The notes under the pieces were generated by a model that saw nothing but the letters and a program-made list of their open reading frames with translations, was not told where the DNA came from and ran no database searches. A stretch of DNA of 64,000 nucleotides, taken from the NCBI GenBank assembly GCA_030568195.1, contig JAJLTO010000006.1, positions 620,001 through 684,000 on the forward strand, given 5' to 3'. This DNA comes from Dipodascopsis uninucleata var. uninucleata (lineage: Eukaryota > Ascomycota > Lipomycetes > Lipomycetales > Lipomycetaceae). This document shows, one piece after another, positions 10,550 to 23,108 of this stretch; the first letter of the stretch is position 1; each line of letters begins with the position of its first letter. The translations under genes and the position numbers were made by a program.

Positions 10550-12158
10550 GGTGCTTCTTGGTAATTTCTATCAAACAGAGCAGAATAAAAACTTACGAGA
10601 TGAGGACTATCTTCCTATTGATCTTAGAATATATACAAATATAGTTTGCACAGAGTTTCTGTAGTGTTTTGCGAAATTGCATATATAACAGATAGAGTGT
10701 AAGGCCATGAAATTCCTTATAAACCTTTTCTTACACCGACATTGATGATCACCACTACAAAGAGTAATCCTTATTGTGAACCCAGAATCGTCAGCAATCG
10801 CTGTCTGCTCCATCAATCAAAATATAGAGTACACGGGAGAAAATAGGCTTCGACTCTATTATTAACATACAGAACCGTGCAATGCTTTGGATATTACGGT
10901 ATGCATTTGTATAATATGGCCGTTAGTTTAATTAAGCTGCAATTTACGTGTAATAAGCGTAAATAGTTTCGTGAGCCGCGCGAAAAATTCATTTTCCGCT
11001 TTGAAAGAGAATTTGATTTTTACGTGAATTGGTTTTGCATCTGCAAAATATGCGGGTCAGAGAATGCTTTCTAAGGCTGCCAGTTCGCAGGTAGCTAGCC
11101 ACAGCTATGATATACTGTTGAGCCGACAACGCGATAGGTTTCGACCGCACTACTGGAGCACATTAGGGATATTATTCTATTTCTACGAACTGCGGGTTTA
11201 GGTCTCGTCCACCATTGACCCCTCGACTTATCTCCTTGTCGTATTCTTGTAGCTCGTGTAATTAATTCGCTTACCTGCGATCTCTCGTTCGTATGCGCTA
11301 CAAGAATACTCGAACGAACACACATTTGAAACCCTAAAGAGAACGCGTATGGGCAAGGGCAGGCTGACATCATAGATACCAATAGAGGCAGAACACGGAG
11401 TTAAAGAACTCCATATGTTGATATACTTAAGGCGCAAAGCTCATATATTGAATGTCTGGCGACACTGTTCTCTTTTACTGTTGTTATCAAATGTACTTAG
11501 CACGAATATTCCCGAAAGTCCGTGGTTGTAGATGGCGCTCTAGCGTACTTTTCAGAACAGTGTGTCGACTTACGCCTTGCCCCTAATCTGTATGTAGACT
11601 GCCGCCAACCGTTGTTTTCCAGGTTCTCGATCCTTAATTTCCTATTTTATAACATTGTGAAAGATATTCGCCATCGCAATTTTGCTCTCTTCTTTATCTA
11701 GCCTAACTCTCCAAATCCAATTTTATCCACTACGATTTAACATCGTGTACAGACGACAAATATTGTGATATTTAGTTACTCTAGTTAATATTTAGTAATT
11801 GGATCTTGTATTTTGCTTATCACTCAAGACAGTATTTACTGAGGAAACGCTAGAGTATTAATTAATACGAAGTTATCAGTTACACTGAAAGGAGCTTCTA
11901 GGCTTTTTTTATTTTTCTGCGACTGTCTCTAGTATTATAGACAGACCCGCAGAATTACGAGATTTTCACATAGGGAACTGAAAAAAGCAGTTATATCCTA
12001 AAGAGAATTGGTCCGAATAAGTAGCCTTTGAATAACATCACTGACATCGTGGTGTTGAACAGAAGGAGAGAGATCTAGATTTATAATCAAGTTGCGCTTT
12101 GCGAAAGCCGAAGCACGAAAGCACAAAAATTTTCATTTCAGCAATCTAGCCAAGTGTG
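10550..12158. other. Long intergenic region and AP-1 gene leader
   Basis: About 1.6 kb with no convincing gene. Open frames near 11.1-11.4 kb on the minus strand have no family signature. Just before the AP-1 start codon there is a pyrimidine-rich tract ending in TTTCAG (12136-12141), which may be the acceptor of a 5' UTR intron. The length fits a stress gene with a large promoter or leader. Confidence 0.5.
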
Positions 12159-13760
12159 ATGTCTTCCTCATTCCAGGGTGATTATTTTACAGACGATACT
12201 TCCAATTTTTTGGCTGCGTTATCGTCTTCAGAATTTTTAGGTGATTTTTCGTCGTTACAAAACGCCTCCGCTGCTGGCGCTACCTCAGGTTCACCTGCTA
12301 CTGCCCCCAATACCACCATCGGTACCTCGACACTAAATAACAATGATTATGTTCCTCTCGATTTCCAGGTTAATTTATCGCCAAATGAGATAAATAATCA
12401 GATTCCAGGCTACTTTGTTATGGATCCAGAAGAAAAGCGTAATGCTTACTTTAACGGATATACCAAAGGAGATAGCCGTTCTGGTCTTAATGCTGACTCT
12501 TTCAAAACTGAAGAGAACACCCCATCTTTGACATCGAAGACATCAATATCGTCATCCGAAACCGCCTCACCGGAGGAAAAGAAGGACACGCCACAGAGTT
12601 CTAAGTTGGATCAGGAGAAGAGAAAGGTTGACGACGATTATTCAGATGATGATTTCTCAGAAACTGAGTCTAAACGACGTGATACAAACACGGCTGAGCC
12701 TGACGATGCGAAGAAGCGTCCGGGACGAAAGTTAATGACTTCAGAGCCGTCTAGCAAGCGAAAGGCACAAAACAGAGCTGCTCAAAGAGCATTTCGGGAA
12801 AGAAAGGAAAAGCACTTGCGGGACCTTGAGGCTCGTGTTGCAGAGCTTGAAAACGATGCACATTCTATGACTACTGAAAATCAGTTCTTAAAAAAGCAGG
12901 TTGATCGTCTTCAGAATGAACTCAAGGAATATCGTAAACGGCAAATACCTGGAAATTCATCTAATAAATCATCTCCAAATTATGGAGGTAATTACAGCGC
13001 TCCTTTCACTTTCGAATTCCCTTTATTTGGTGCTGATCCTAAGCTTGCGAAGGCCCAACAACAACAACAACAGCAGCAGCAGCGACAACAGTCCCATCAG
13101 AGTTCGAATAAGCAAGCTTTATCAAAGAGTAACTCTATATCATCTCCGGGTTCTCAGACTCTAGTTGGAGGTAATTTACTTCCTTCCTACTCGCCTGCTT
13201 CTATTGTTTCATTACAATCACCTGCTTCCTCTACTAGTTCGCCAAATATTGCTTCTAATGTTATAAATGCCAATAGCGCTAATACTCCAAACTCAAAATC
13301 GGCTTGTGCTGCCAGATCTGTTAATGGTGCTTATTCTAACGAAGAGGATGATTTTTGCGCACAACTGTCAATGGCTTGTGGAACACGAGAGAATCCGATT
13401 CCAAAAGCTAAGACTGGCGGTGTTTTATCGCCTCCATCTTTTGATTCAGAGCTGTTTACCGATTATCGCGATCCTATATTTAATACTGGTGACGAAGATT
13501 TTAACTTACCAGAGCTTACTCCAGATGAGGTGTTTGATAATAACGGGGTAACTGCTAAAAATGATGAAGTTGTTCCTGCTGATAACAAAGTGATGATGAG
13601 CTGTACAGCACTATGGGATCGGATATCAATGCATCCAAAATTTGGCGATCTGGATATCGAGGGACTTTGCTCCGAACTGCGTACTAAGGCCAAATGTTCA
13701 GAATCTGGTGTTGTAGTGACAGAGTCCGATCTCAACGATGTGCTTGAAAAAATCAAGTAA
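12159..13760 (+). CDS. AP-1-like bZIP transcription factor (Pap1/Yap1 family)
   Basis: A redox-regulated activator family that moves to the nucleus when oxidised and induces antioxidant genes. It has one exon and 533 residues from the ATG at 12159; the frame extends one GTG codon upstream. The basic region SKRKAQNRAAQRAFRERKEK starts near residue 199, followed by a leucine zipper to about 265. A short glutamine tract lies near residue 305. Cysteines at about 383, 400 and 407 form an n-CRD. The C-terminal domain CTALWDRISMHPKFGDLDIE has cysteines at about 482, 504 and 513 and matches the Pap1 c-CRD, which overlaps the nuclear export signal in known members. Which orthologue this is cannot be told from one window. 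Confidence 0.93.
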   Translation: MSSSFQGDYFTDDTSNFLAALSSSEFLGDFSSLQNASAAGATSGSPATAPNTTIGTSTLNNNDYVPLDFQVNLSPNEINNQIPGYFVMDPEEKRNAYFNGYTKGDSRSGLNADSFKTEENTPSLTSKTSISSSETASPEEKKDTPQSSKLDQEKRKVDDDYSDDDFSETESKRRDTNTAEPDDAKKRPGRKLMTSEPSSKRKAQNRAAQRAFRERKEKHLRDLEARVAELENDAHSMTTENQFLKKQVDRLQNELKEYRKRQIPGNSSNKSSPNYGGNYSAPFTFEFPLFGADPKLAKAQQQQQQQQQRQQSHQSSNKQALSKSNSISSPGSQTLVGGNLLPSYSPASIVSLQSPASSTSSPNIASNVINANSANTPNSKSACAARSVNGAYSNEEDDFCAQLSMACGTRENPIPKAKTGGVLSPPSFDSELFTDYRDPIFNTGDEDFNLPELTPDEVFDNNGVTAKNDEVVPADNKVMMSCTALWDRISMHPKFGDLDIEGLCSELRTKAKCSESGVVVTESDLNDVLEKIK

Positions 13761-14550
13761 ATCAGTAATTTTGTTTAAAGTTTTTGTCTTAATTTTTTGT
13801 CTTTACATTTTGTGTAAAACAAGTTAAAACATCAAAAGGATTTAGTGTACTTTTTGCTATTTTGTATCGGATATCACTGTATTATTTTTACCCCCTATAT
13901 CTCTACTTATGTCTATGTACGTGTTAATACGGTAGCAGTGCCTTGATATTTCAGTTTTACGTCGTTCAGTTCTTAGTTTTTGTTCGGTATTTGGTTATGT
14001 AAAACTGGAGGTTACATATATTATATATAAATAAATAAATATTATTATAGGATTTTGTTTTTAATGATGGCTTTCTAATAATGCAATACCATTTATTCAT
14101 TTCATTAGCTAGATTGTTTTCGATTTGAGAAATCTATTGTCTTTAAATGTTCATTGAATTTACTGAGGTACGATTTCTTTCTCTTTCATTATTAGTCAAT
14201 TTCTTTTCCTCTGCATTTAAGAGCTTTTTCAAATGGCTGCAAGTTCTAGTAACAATCATGTTTAATGCTACTACTATTACACTTGAATTTGCCAACGACA
14301 ACTGAATAGTCTGGTTGTTAACATAGGTATTCATAAATTTACCAGCAGCAAAATTTCAATTTTATATCCCAGGAAATGGTATGTATCACGTGACTATCAA
14401 AATTTTTTTATAATGTGTAGAAATAAATACAACCGAAAACTTTTGGTAGTGGGCTACAATTTAGTTACATGTCTCTTGATAACTAGCTCCTGTATTTTGT
14501 TATTATAAGAAATTATATCTGAGCCCATTATTGTTAGAGCTGGAAGTAAA
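13761..14550. other. Intergenic: AP-1 3' UTR and YTM1 promoter
   Basis: AT-rich with long T runs after the AP-1 stop. A TCACGTGA palindrome at 14386-14393 stands 157 bases before the YTM1 ATG. No gene is seen. Confidence 0.6.
14386..14393. promoter_or_regulatory. TCACGTGA E-box palindrome upstream of YTM1
   Basis: Perfect 8-base palindrome, the full site of Cbf1/Pho4-type bHLH factors, in the YTM1 promoter. The same octamer recurs at 22649 and 45551. Confidence 0.45.
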
Positions 14551-16109
14551 ATGACGGACTTACTATCAAGAAATACGCAGAGTGTATCTGTCGACGATAG
14601 CGAAGCGGGAAAGGGTGGTCAGATCAAGATTACATTAACGACTCGAGATCCGACAGTTGCTGTTCCAAACGTGCCTCTCTATGTTCCTCTTTCACTTAGA
14701 CGATATGGACTGTCGGAAGTTGTTAATCATCTTCTTGCTACTGGTAAGTACATTGTATTTTGCATAGTCAGCAGACGGCTGAAAAAGGACAAAGCTATCA
14801 AAAAATGGGGTTAAAATTGGTGAAACACATTGTGCAAATGTGGAAATCATTAAATTGCTCGATATATAGTTGTTAACGTTCTTTCTATATAGAGGTACCT
14901 ATACCTTTTGATTTTCTGATTAAATCAGAGCTGCTTCGAGTATCATTACAGGATTACATTACAAGCCATGGAATATCATCAGAGCAAGTATTGGAACTCG
15001 AATATACGCGGTCGATTCTTCCGCCTACCTTCCTTGCTTCATTTACACATCCAGACTGGGTTTCTTCAGTAGACGTAGAAAAATCAAACTCACAAGAGCT
15101 AATATTATCTGGAATGGGCCAAATTTTGTCTGGCTGCTATGACGGTATTGTTCGGTCGTGGGATCTCTCGGGCAACGTGAAAGTGGAATTTTCTGGTCAT
15201 ACTGGTCCAGTAAAAACTGTTCGATGGTTAGATGACAAGCGTATTGTCTCCGGTGGTTTGGATAGAGCAATCAGGATGTGGAAGGTTCCTACGTCAGATG
15301 AAGATGAACCGGTGGGCATTACTGGCAGTGCGGACGATGACAGTGCAAATATCATTAAAGGTGTTGAGAGTTCGAGAGTGTACACTGGTCACACATCTAC
15401 AGTTGAAAGTGTTGCTGTTGATGCAAAGACGTCTAGAATATTATCTGCTGGAGCTGATGGAATAGTTGGTATTTGGACCACTAATTATAAAGAGGCACCT
15501 AAGTCATCAATTGCAGTTCCTGTGAGAAATACTGTTAAGAGAAGACGCCAAGCTACTTCTCAAGCTCCACAGTCTTCCCGAGGACCGTTATCAATGATGG
15601 AGTCTCATACTGGTGCTGTTACTGATGTAATATTCGATCCTAAAGATACTACTGTAGGATATTCTGTTTCTATAGATCACACTATTAAGACATGGGATTT
15701 AATAACTTCTGCTCTTGTCGATACTAGAACAACTTCATATTCTTTACTCGCTATCTGTAGCCTTCCAGCACTCTCACTGTTATGCTGTGGAAGCTCTGCA
15801 AGACACGTCACATTACATGATCCACGTGCATCTAGCGACTCAACTACTAGTCAGACTTTGATAGGACACACCAATTTTGTTGTTGACTTAGCTCCGAATC
15901 CAGATAACGATTTCATGTTTGCTAGTGCCAGTTATGATGGCACAGTCCGGGTATGGGATGTTCGAGCTCAGAAGAGTTTATTCATTATCTCTCGCGAAAG
16001 CAAAGCTGACCTGAGGACGAAAGTTTTTGGACTAGATTGGGCAAATCACGTTGGAATTGTCAGTGCAGGTGAAGATAGAAAAGTCCAGATCAACAATCAT
16101 CAATCCTGA
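14551..16109 (+). CDS. YTM1: Ribosome biogenesis WD-repeat protein Ytm1/WDR12
   Basis: Ytm1 works with Erb1 and Nop7 in 60S pre-ribosome maturation in the nucleolus and is removed by the AAA ATPase Rea1. Exons 14551-14743 and 14893-16109 join over a GTAAGT...TATAG intron in phase and give 469 residues. The N-terminal NLE domain spans the junction (LPLYVPLSLRRYGLSEVVNHLL-like start, then VPIPFDFLIKSELLRVSL), and the block ISSEQVLELEY and HPDWVSSV match WDR12 closely. WD blades follow, such as GQILSGCYDGIVRSWDLSG, DDKRIVSGGLDRAIRMWKV and SASYDGTVRVWDVRAQKS. The NLE domain is the part that binds Rea1 in yeast. Confidence 0.94.
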
Positions 16110-16501
16110 AAAAGAGCGCTAATGGTGCGAGCTTATATTTTAATTAAAGATTTCTCGACAAAAGTAAGGAAAAGGAGTCATTTTATTTAATCTCTGTATT
16201 TAAGTCAATTATTAATAGTATACATTGCTATGTATATATGTGTAATGATAGATGGATAGAAGATACTTGTAAAAAAAAAATCAAAAGCTTGTCTATTTAC
16301 AAATATATGTTTGTACACGGAATTCAGAGGAAAAACACATTTAACTTTCCCAAAGCCAGGCCAACAAGGAAGAGAATGAACGAAGTAATTATAATAATTG
16401 TACGAAATAGCAAGTTGTCATCCTATTAACAACATATGCATCTTATACTTTCACGTTACAGTCCATGAATTCTGTCCTTCTATATAAAAGGTATCAGCAT
16501 T
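16110..16501. other. Convergent intergenic region YTM1/mS42
   Basis: Short AT-rich 3' flanks of two convergent genes. A small open frame on the plus strand (16238-16429) lacks any signature. Nothing else is seen. Confidence 0.6.
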
Positions 16502-17528
16502 CTACAGTGTTTCACGGTCAGATGTGACCTCAGTCGGATAGAATCGCTCTTCAACAACATCCCAGTTGATTGTCTTCCACCAGTTATCGAAATACTTGTC
16601 CTTTCCATCGACACCATAGTCTAGAATGTAAGCATGCTGCCAAACATTGATGCAGAGTAAAGGAAGTGGTCCACGTTTGCTAGATCTAGGATTTTTTCGA
16701 AGGTTATTGCGTGATTTCAAAACATTGTCCACTTGATTATAAGAAACAGGTCCATTAAGGTCCACAGATTGTGATCTAGCGAAATCATATGGTGTGCCGG
16801 CATTATAGGTAGCCAACAAATAGAGTTTTTTGTCGGGGCCCTCAATAAGCCAAACATATCCATTTCCACACATTGAAAGCACGATGTCTTTCATGTGGTC
16901 TCTGAACTCGTCAATAGACGAAAAAGATCGCTGAATGGCCCTGAGAGTATTCTCCAGTGGACCTTCACTAATGGTCGAGAGCTCAGCTTGAGAATCCGAA
17001 TCCTGATTTGGTAGTTTCTGCAAAGAGTCAGTACGAATTAATAACAATAAATCTATTATAATAGATGATTATACATACTAAAGAAGTAAAATAGAAGTGA
17101 TTATTGTGAGTCAAAGAAGCAAAATTGAACAGAGCAGTTTGATCGATATGCCGCGCGGTGGCTAACACGATCTCAAAAGGACTCCGAGAAGAATGTTCCG
17201 TTTCTACTTATTCCAATCGTTAATAATTGACAACAACAAAAACTTTTAAGTACAACAACATACCAACAGTTCTTTTGTTTAGTTCAGTAATCAGATAATT
17301 TTGATAATCCATCCACGCGAGCTTGAAACCTGCAGGGCTGTATAAACCAGAGATTCCAGCTTCAGCAAGTTGACTCTCATTATGAAGGCGCGGCTTCTCA
17401 TGGATGAATCGTTCACCTCTAGCAACCTTGAACCCATAATTATTTGGTCTCGCATGACGAGCACTTAGGGAGAGAGAGTTGCTGACCATTGAAGACCAGC
17501 GACTAGTGAGACTTGTACGAAAACTCAT
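16502..17528 (-). CDS. RSM26: Mitochondrial small-subunit ribosomal protein mS42 (RSM26), SOD fold
   Basis: A mitoribosomal protein derived from iron/manganese superoxide dismutase. Three exons in transcript order, 17528-17264, 17203-17079 and 17017-16502, join in phase to 301 residues. The middle exon supplies the SOD-like helix TALFNFASLTHNNHFYFTSL, which is essential to recognise the family. The last exon has MCGNGYVWLI and the C-terminal INVWQHAYILDYGVDGKDKY followed by NWWKTINWDVVEERF. The N-terminus is rich in Arg and Ser with few acids, a likely mitochondrial targeting signal. The long insert between the two SOD halves is usual for ribosomal members. mS43 (MRP1) is the alternative, since both share this fold. 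Confidence 0.85.
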
Positions 17529-17958
17529 TCTGTCGATGCTTCTGTTGTATCGTAAAAGTAGCTATAAAATATAAAATATAATCACGGTCCTATTGACAAC
17601 AAAATTGTATCCGAATCTACTTAAATTATATCAGAATACTTTCATTCAGATATTCATTATTATAATCAATCGAAAGGAGAAATGGTCGACTCGATTTTGG
17701 GAAGAACCAGAATGCACATTCCTTCTGCCAATGGCTATCTAAATCTTCGCCAAATCATAGCCTTAGTTCGTTACATACCTTGTTAGTCAATTCTTGTCAA
17801 TGGCTCTACACAGCATATGCCAATGTACACTAAACAATTGACACCGATCGTAAGACTTGTATCTGTGTACTCTCTACTACTTTTGTTCTTCTTCAGGGCC
17901 AGATTCTGGTAGAAACTTCAACTAGAAGAAAAAATTTTGAGGACTTCCCGACAAAACG
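17529..17958. other. Divergent promoter region mS42/COX23
   Basis: 430 bases between two genes for mitochondrial proteins transcribed apart. No recognised motif. Confidence 0.5.
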
Positions 17959-18767
17959 ATGAACGCTAGTTACCCTGATCTAAGTGGCTCCTCCGAGATT
18001 TACTTATCAATTATATCTGGAAGCTCTCAATTACTTCTGTCGAATGAGCCAATCCGGAGATCATTGTTCGAAGCCAGAACTTTCGGAGACCTATATAGGT
18101 CTGTAGCATATTATCGTCTTGGTTTGGTCATGGGTTATAATAAAAAAGTTTTAACCAACGTTGCGCGACTATTTCTCCTGCCAACAGGAATAATTGGATA
18201 TTTTGCATACTCCAGAATGTCGGCTACATCAAGGTCACCTTTAAACGGGAGCATCATTAAAAATGATAGCGGAGACGACTCTATTAAGAAAAGACAGCAG
18301 CGTCAGCAGGAAATCGATATTGAAGAGAGTTCTGTTGATGTAATTAGACGATTCGAAACTAGTCCTTATCAAATGTTTCCTGACGATCCATATCATGCTC
18401 GGCACTCTTCTGCGATGGCAGCGTAAGTATTACTACCAGATCGACTTTAATTATAACGATAATGAACATGAAATAACAAGTCCTGTATTGGCGAATTTAG
18501 AAAAGAAGCTTCAAAGTTTTATGATCCCTGCAAGCTGTCTGCACGAATGTCGTACAACTGTCTGGAGAGGGTTAAATTCAAGCCCAAATTAGCGCAGGCA
18601 GAGTGCAAAGAGTATTTCGATGCCTACAAGGAGTGTAAAGCAGCGTGGGTACGTATGAAATTCTGAAGATTATCATTGGTCTTTTTCTGGAGGTTTGTGT
18701 GCTAACAGCCAAATTTCATACTGATTAGCGAGATATGCTACGTGAACAGAAATCGAAAGGACTGTAA
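17959..18767 (+). CDS. COX23: Twin CX9C protein Cox23-like, with long N-terminal extension
   Basis: Cox23 is an intermembrane-space protein needed for copper supply to cytochrome oxidase. Exons 17959-18422, 18501-18648 and 18729-18767 join in phase to 216 residues. The CHCH domain is in exon 2: FYDPCKLSARMSYNCLERVK, then CKEYFDAYKEC, giving C165-x9-C175 and C190-x9-C200, as in Cox23/CHCHD7. The protein ends LREQKSKGL. The first 154 residues are odd: they include a hydrophobic segment (residues 70-85, RLFLLPTGIIGYFAYS) and a charged linker. If intron 1 is retained, the frame stops at once and gives a separate 155-residue protein. Start at Met87 would give a 130-residue product nearer the usual size. 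Confidence 0.8.
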
Positions 18768-19214
18768 TATAAATTATTCCCACCAAAAAATTTAATTATT
18801 GAGCACTGCTTCGTTCACGGTACCTATATCGTATTGAAGTGCAGGGAAACGTGCCAATACCTACAGTAAACAACAAGAACCCGTTCTACGGCACCCTGGC
18901 AATAAAAAAGTCTTTTGACCGTTTAGCGATCATGGATGACTAGATCCATTGAATTCTGAATACCATTATTAATATTAATTAATATCTGTATATATAACAA
19001 GACTTTTTTGAATAATCAAAGAATATCATTTCCCATTCTCCAAGAAACTTTGTGGAAGAAAGATACGTTCTAAGAAACAATGCTGAGTTGAACACCAAAA
19101 GTCATCTCAATTTAAACATACTAATTTGTTGATAGTGATCCTCAGAAAAGATCCTGTCGGTCACTATTAAATAACACTTATCTACACAGAAAGAACCTTC
19201 TAGTGTTAGTCCTT
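18768..19214. other. Convergent intergenic region COX23/kinase
   Basis: AT-rich 3' flanks of convergent genes. Nothing recognised. Confidence 0.6.
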
Positions 19215-22200
19215 TCATTGATTATCACCACCCTCATCGTCGGAAAACTCAGCCTCTTCGTCTACAGTCTCTGGCTCATCGACTTCTTCAATTACGGATT
19301 TGCTGGAAGCCATTTTTCCGGCCCGTGAATTGTTAACATTATTTCGACCACGCTCCGCTTTGGAACCACCTTCAGAGCCAGAACCGGATAAAGGTGAGGC
19401 AGATCCATCAGCGAGACTGGTAGGCATTTGGCGGCCACGAATACCCTTAGTAGCGCCACGTTTGCGTCTACCGAAGTTAGCACGATAATTGTTGCTACTC
19501 ACGCCGGGACTCCAGAAAACTGCATCACCATTAAACCCTGATCGTCGTGTCGTTTTGAAAGGTACCTTTTGAATATGACTATTATATCCAATGCTGTCTG
19601 TAGGACTAAAATTTTCTTCACCTTTTCGGAATCGAGATGAAAGACTGGTCATTGAACCAGGATCGAAAACACTACTAGATAACGATGGAGATTTTGCAGT
19701 GGCATTTGTACTAGTGCTACTAATACTGATACTGTCGTCATCAAATGAATGCCGCCTTTTATCTATGTTACCACCACTAACTCTTCGACCAGAGTTACGA
19801 AGCACGTTATCAAATGAATCCACTGTTGGCGTAGATGGTAACAGCCCTAAGCTCGATGATCGAGGAGATCTTGTAGTAGTGGTTGTATTCATCGAAGATA
19901 TAGAATTACTAGAAGTACTCGAAGCACGAGAGAATGTATTTCGACGGCTTGACGAGCGTCTTGATGAAAGAGAAGAATTGCGTTCACGCGAAGTCGATCT
20001 CAAAGACAAATCCGAGCTATACGCTGTCATTGTAGGAATGTCAAGTCTGACAGATGCGGGTAGTCGACGCCTCGAATTTAGACGAGCGAGATCCTCGGAC
20101 GAGACATCTTGCTCTTCTTTCAAGTGAGATTTTATCGTTACCATTTTATTAGCTACTGCTTGTACATCATCGTTAGATGCAGTATCCATTTGAGTACGTT
20201 CCTTAGCTCCAGCAACTTTGTCTTGTGTCTCTTTGAAACCACTCTCTACAGATCCCATCGGATCCTTCTTCGTATTTTGCCTATGCTTTCCGGGTGAAAG
20301 CCCATAAGAGAACAGGAAAGACTTAAAAGAATGCGACTCTTTCTTTATTCTTGGATTCTTATTATAGTGAGCCCAATTCTTGACAGACATCATCATCGTC
20401 GTGAAACCCGGGAAGCCTCTCCGATCACGCTTAGAAAATACTGTAGACTGATTTGGAGAGGAAGTTTCGCCGTATTGAGCATTGACAGCTACAGAAGACG
20501 AGGTAGCGGCGTTAAATGTAATAAATTTTGAGGAAAGGGCGGGCGTTGATAGACCATTACAGCTGTGAGCTAAATGGGAGATCGAATCAACTTGCGGTAC
20601 ATTGTGTTGTGGTGACGTACCTGGTAGGCTACCATCACTATTGCGTTTCGAAGTAGTCGTACCTGTAATATTTTGTGAAAGCATCGAGGCTGCTGCATAA
20701 GCAGGGGTATTTGGGGCCTCAGTCTGGCGTTTATATCTATCTGTAAGCTGCTTTCGCTTCGATTTTTTTGATTTCGAATGCTCAAATTCTTCCAATGCAA
20801 GAGACCACCACCCCGCAAGGTTATCACATTTGTTAAGGACGACGCTGTCTTTCAATGCTTCTATATCAATATGACTATGACGAAATCTATTTAGAAGATC
20901 ACGCTCGTACTTAGTCGTAAATGGAACTGGATCAGGTAAATTCAGAATGCTAACTTGAGCCGAGCTGTAAGAGTCTAAAAACGGATGCTTAAGGATTTCT
21001 GCAGCAGACGGTCTATCGGAAGCTCTTTTGCTTAATACAGACTTGAGAAGTGATAGTGCTTCCTCCGGTATATGATCTGGGTAAGGAGGCTCATCTGTTG
21101 AAATGCGCATTCGAGTTTGGATTTCATCTTCTTCGTCGAATGGAAGCTCACCACAAAGAAGGCCATATAAAATGACACCAAGCGACCAGATATCAACAGC
21201 TAAAAAATTAAAGCAATAAATCAGTAAACACTAATATACATATAGTAGCATATCAACAAAGAAATCATATACCTTGACCGTTGTATTTCTCGCCTTTTAC
21301 CATCTCAGGAGCAGCATAACAAATAGTACCACAGAAAGTCTGCAATAGTCTTTTTGGTTCACATTCACGCGTAAATCCAAAATCACATAATTTCACCCTT
21401 CCGTATTTATCCATTAGGATGTTTTCCAGTTTGATATCTCTATGTACAATATTCTTGGCATGAATGTATGCGACTGCTCCACAGAGTTGAGAAAATATTC
21501 GTTGCGTTTGATCAATCGAAAGTCTGCCTTTATTAGATACATATGTGTACAAATCATCGCCAGGACAATATTCTAAGGCGAGCCATACAAGAGATTCTGT
21601 AATAATAACCTCATATAACCGGGCAATGTGCGGATGCAATAATTGCCGATAATGGTGTATCTCTCGGGCAAGGTTGAGATCTGATTTGTCGGCAGATTTT
21701 AATACAACCTAGATAAAATATTACGATTAGAGTCTGACATTAGCAGCATACAAACTCATTATGGATACCTTCAATCCAGTCAATTTATGTTTTGCTAAAT
21801 AAACTTTTCCAAAGCTTCCTATAGTTATAAGAAAATTAGTTAGAGTAGTCCTGAACTCGGCGTGCATTTGAATCAATAGAACATCGTTAATCTGATCTTC
21901 TAGCATTGCAGTAGAGAGAGCTTCTCACCTTTACCAATCATATGTGACACAGAATAGTTTCCAACATTCTTGAGCTCTTTATCAGTCGAAAACTCTTCCA
22001 AGATCTGGTTATAAGACTCGACAAGCTAGGAAAAAGTTTCCGGTAAGTTATCGATATATAAAAGAGAAACGTAGTATTCATCCACCTCATTGCGAGTCAA
22101 GCCCGAAATATATGTTGGAAGTAATTAATACTACCGCTACATATACATGCCGACAGCCATATGTGAATGAATTTGTGGGATTGTAGAACACCAACCTTTG

Positions 22201-22243
22201 CACGCGCGTTCTGCACATCAGCCTTGTTACCCCCGGGGATCAT
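19215..22243 (-). CDS. Serine/threonine protein kinase, YPL150W-like
   Basis: Five exons in transcript order: 22243-22196, 22025-21929, 21818-21769, 21708-21273 and 21199-19215. All phases agree and give 871 residues. The kinase domain starts at about residue 40: glycine loop IGKGSFGKVYL (46-56), ATP-binding K69, HRDIKLEN with D156, and DFG with D174, followed by CGTICYAAPEM. HPHIARLYEVI and LEYCPGDDLYTYV resemble the yeast kinase encoded by YPL150W, which is poorly characterised. After residue 300 the protein is mostly a low-complexity, Ser/Arg-rich tail ending in acidic repeats (EEVDEPETVDEEAEFSDDEG). The tail is probably disordered and phosphorylated. Hsl1- or Kin4-type kinases are less likely alternatives. 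Confidence 0.88.
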
Positions 22244-23108
22244 GGTTTACAGCCACGCATTAATTCCAGGCCTTCTTGAAACTGAATAATCTAGACTCAG
22301 CATGTGATACCTTTATTCACAGATAACTATCACGACTACGTTCAAATAGTATTTATCTAGTTAGCAGCTGTACGATAGGTAGATCTGTTGGTCAGCAATA
22401 GTTGTTGTAGGCGAGGAAGAGTAAGCATCCTAAAACAACTATAACGAGCTATCACCTCGTTCAACGTCCCCTCAAATAATACAAAATATTTCTGTCCGAC
22501 TTACCAGGATTAAAACTGTATATCACAATGTGAATAATCTAAATGTCAGTTAGACCTTTAGTTACAAGACTAACCGGACTGTTAAGATCTTGGGAGAAGT
22601 AGTATCCATGGCTCTGCTTCCTCGAATACAGAACGAAGGTGTGTATAATCACGTGAGACGTAAATGCGTAAATATTGTCCGTAAAGGGTTTAATATGTTT
22701 ATATTAGTTTACGTTTATAACTAGCAGTTAGGAAGTACTCAAAGATTGTGCCGGATCCGCGACGTGTTTCTCATGAAATTTATATTTCAAAGGTGATGTA
22801 CATTTCAGTATCTGTCTTTGATCAATAAAACAAGCATGCAGTTTTGTTGTAAAATCAAATGCTGTGTGTCAAAGGAATCGTTCAAGAACTCTCTATACGC
22901 ATGGACCATAGTAGAATATAGATAGGTTGGTGCGATTGATTTAGGTGATTGTAAATTACGCATTCTTAGATGATAGATCATACAATACTTGCCAATAATT
23001 CTCAATAAATAAGCAGGATTTGAATATAGAAGCGTTTTGTGACTCTAATTGAAAGTTATATTAAAAGTCACCCCTCCTCTTTACAGAATATACATAATCT
23101 GAGACCTA
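22244..23108. other. Divergent promoter region kinase/ATG5
   Basis: 865 bases with no gene. TCACGTGA lies at 22649-22656. The stretch 22805-23005 is open on the minus strand but without signature. Confidence 0.55.
22649..22656. promoter_or_regulatory. TCACGTGA palindrome between kinase and ATG5
   Basis: Perfect octamer matching bHLH (Cbf1/Pho4-like) sites, located 460 bases before ATG5 and 406 bases before the kinase start. Confidence 0.4.

Noticed and set aside
11095-11437. Two overlapping minus-strand frames upstream of the AP-1 gene
   Set aside because: No recognisable domain or splice-linked continuation; treated as chance frames in a long leader region.
12901-13551. Plus-strand out-of-frame ORFs inside the AP-1 gene
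   Set aside because: Both overlap the well-supported bZIP frame and translate to low-complexity sequence.
19591-20127. Plus-strand open frame opposite the kinase tail
   Set aside because: It mirrors the Ser/Arg-rich coding sequence of the kinase and shows no signature.
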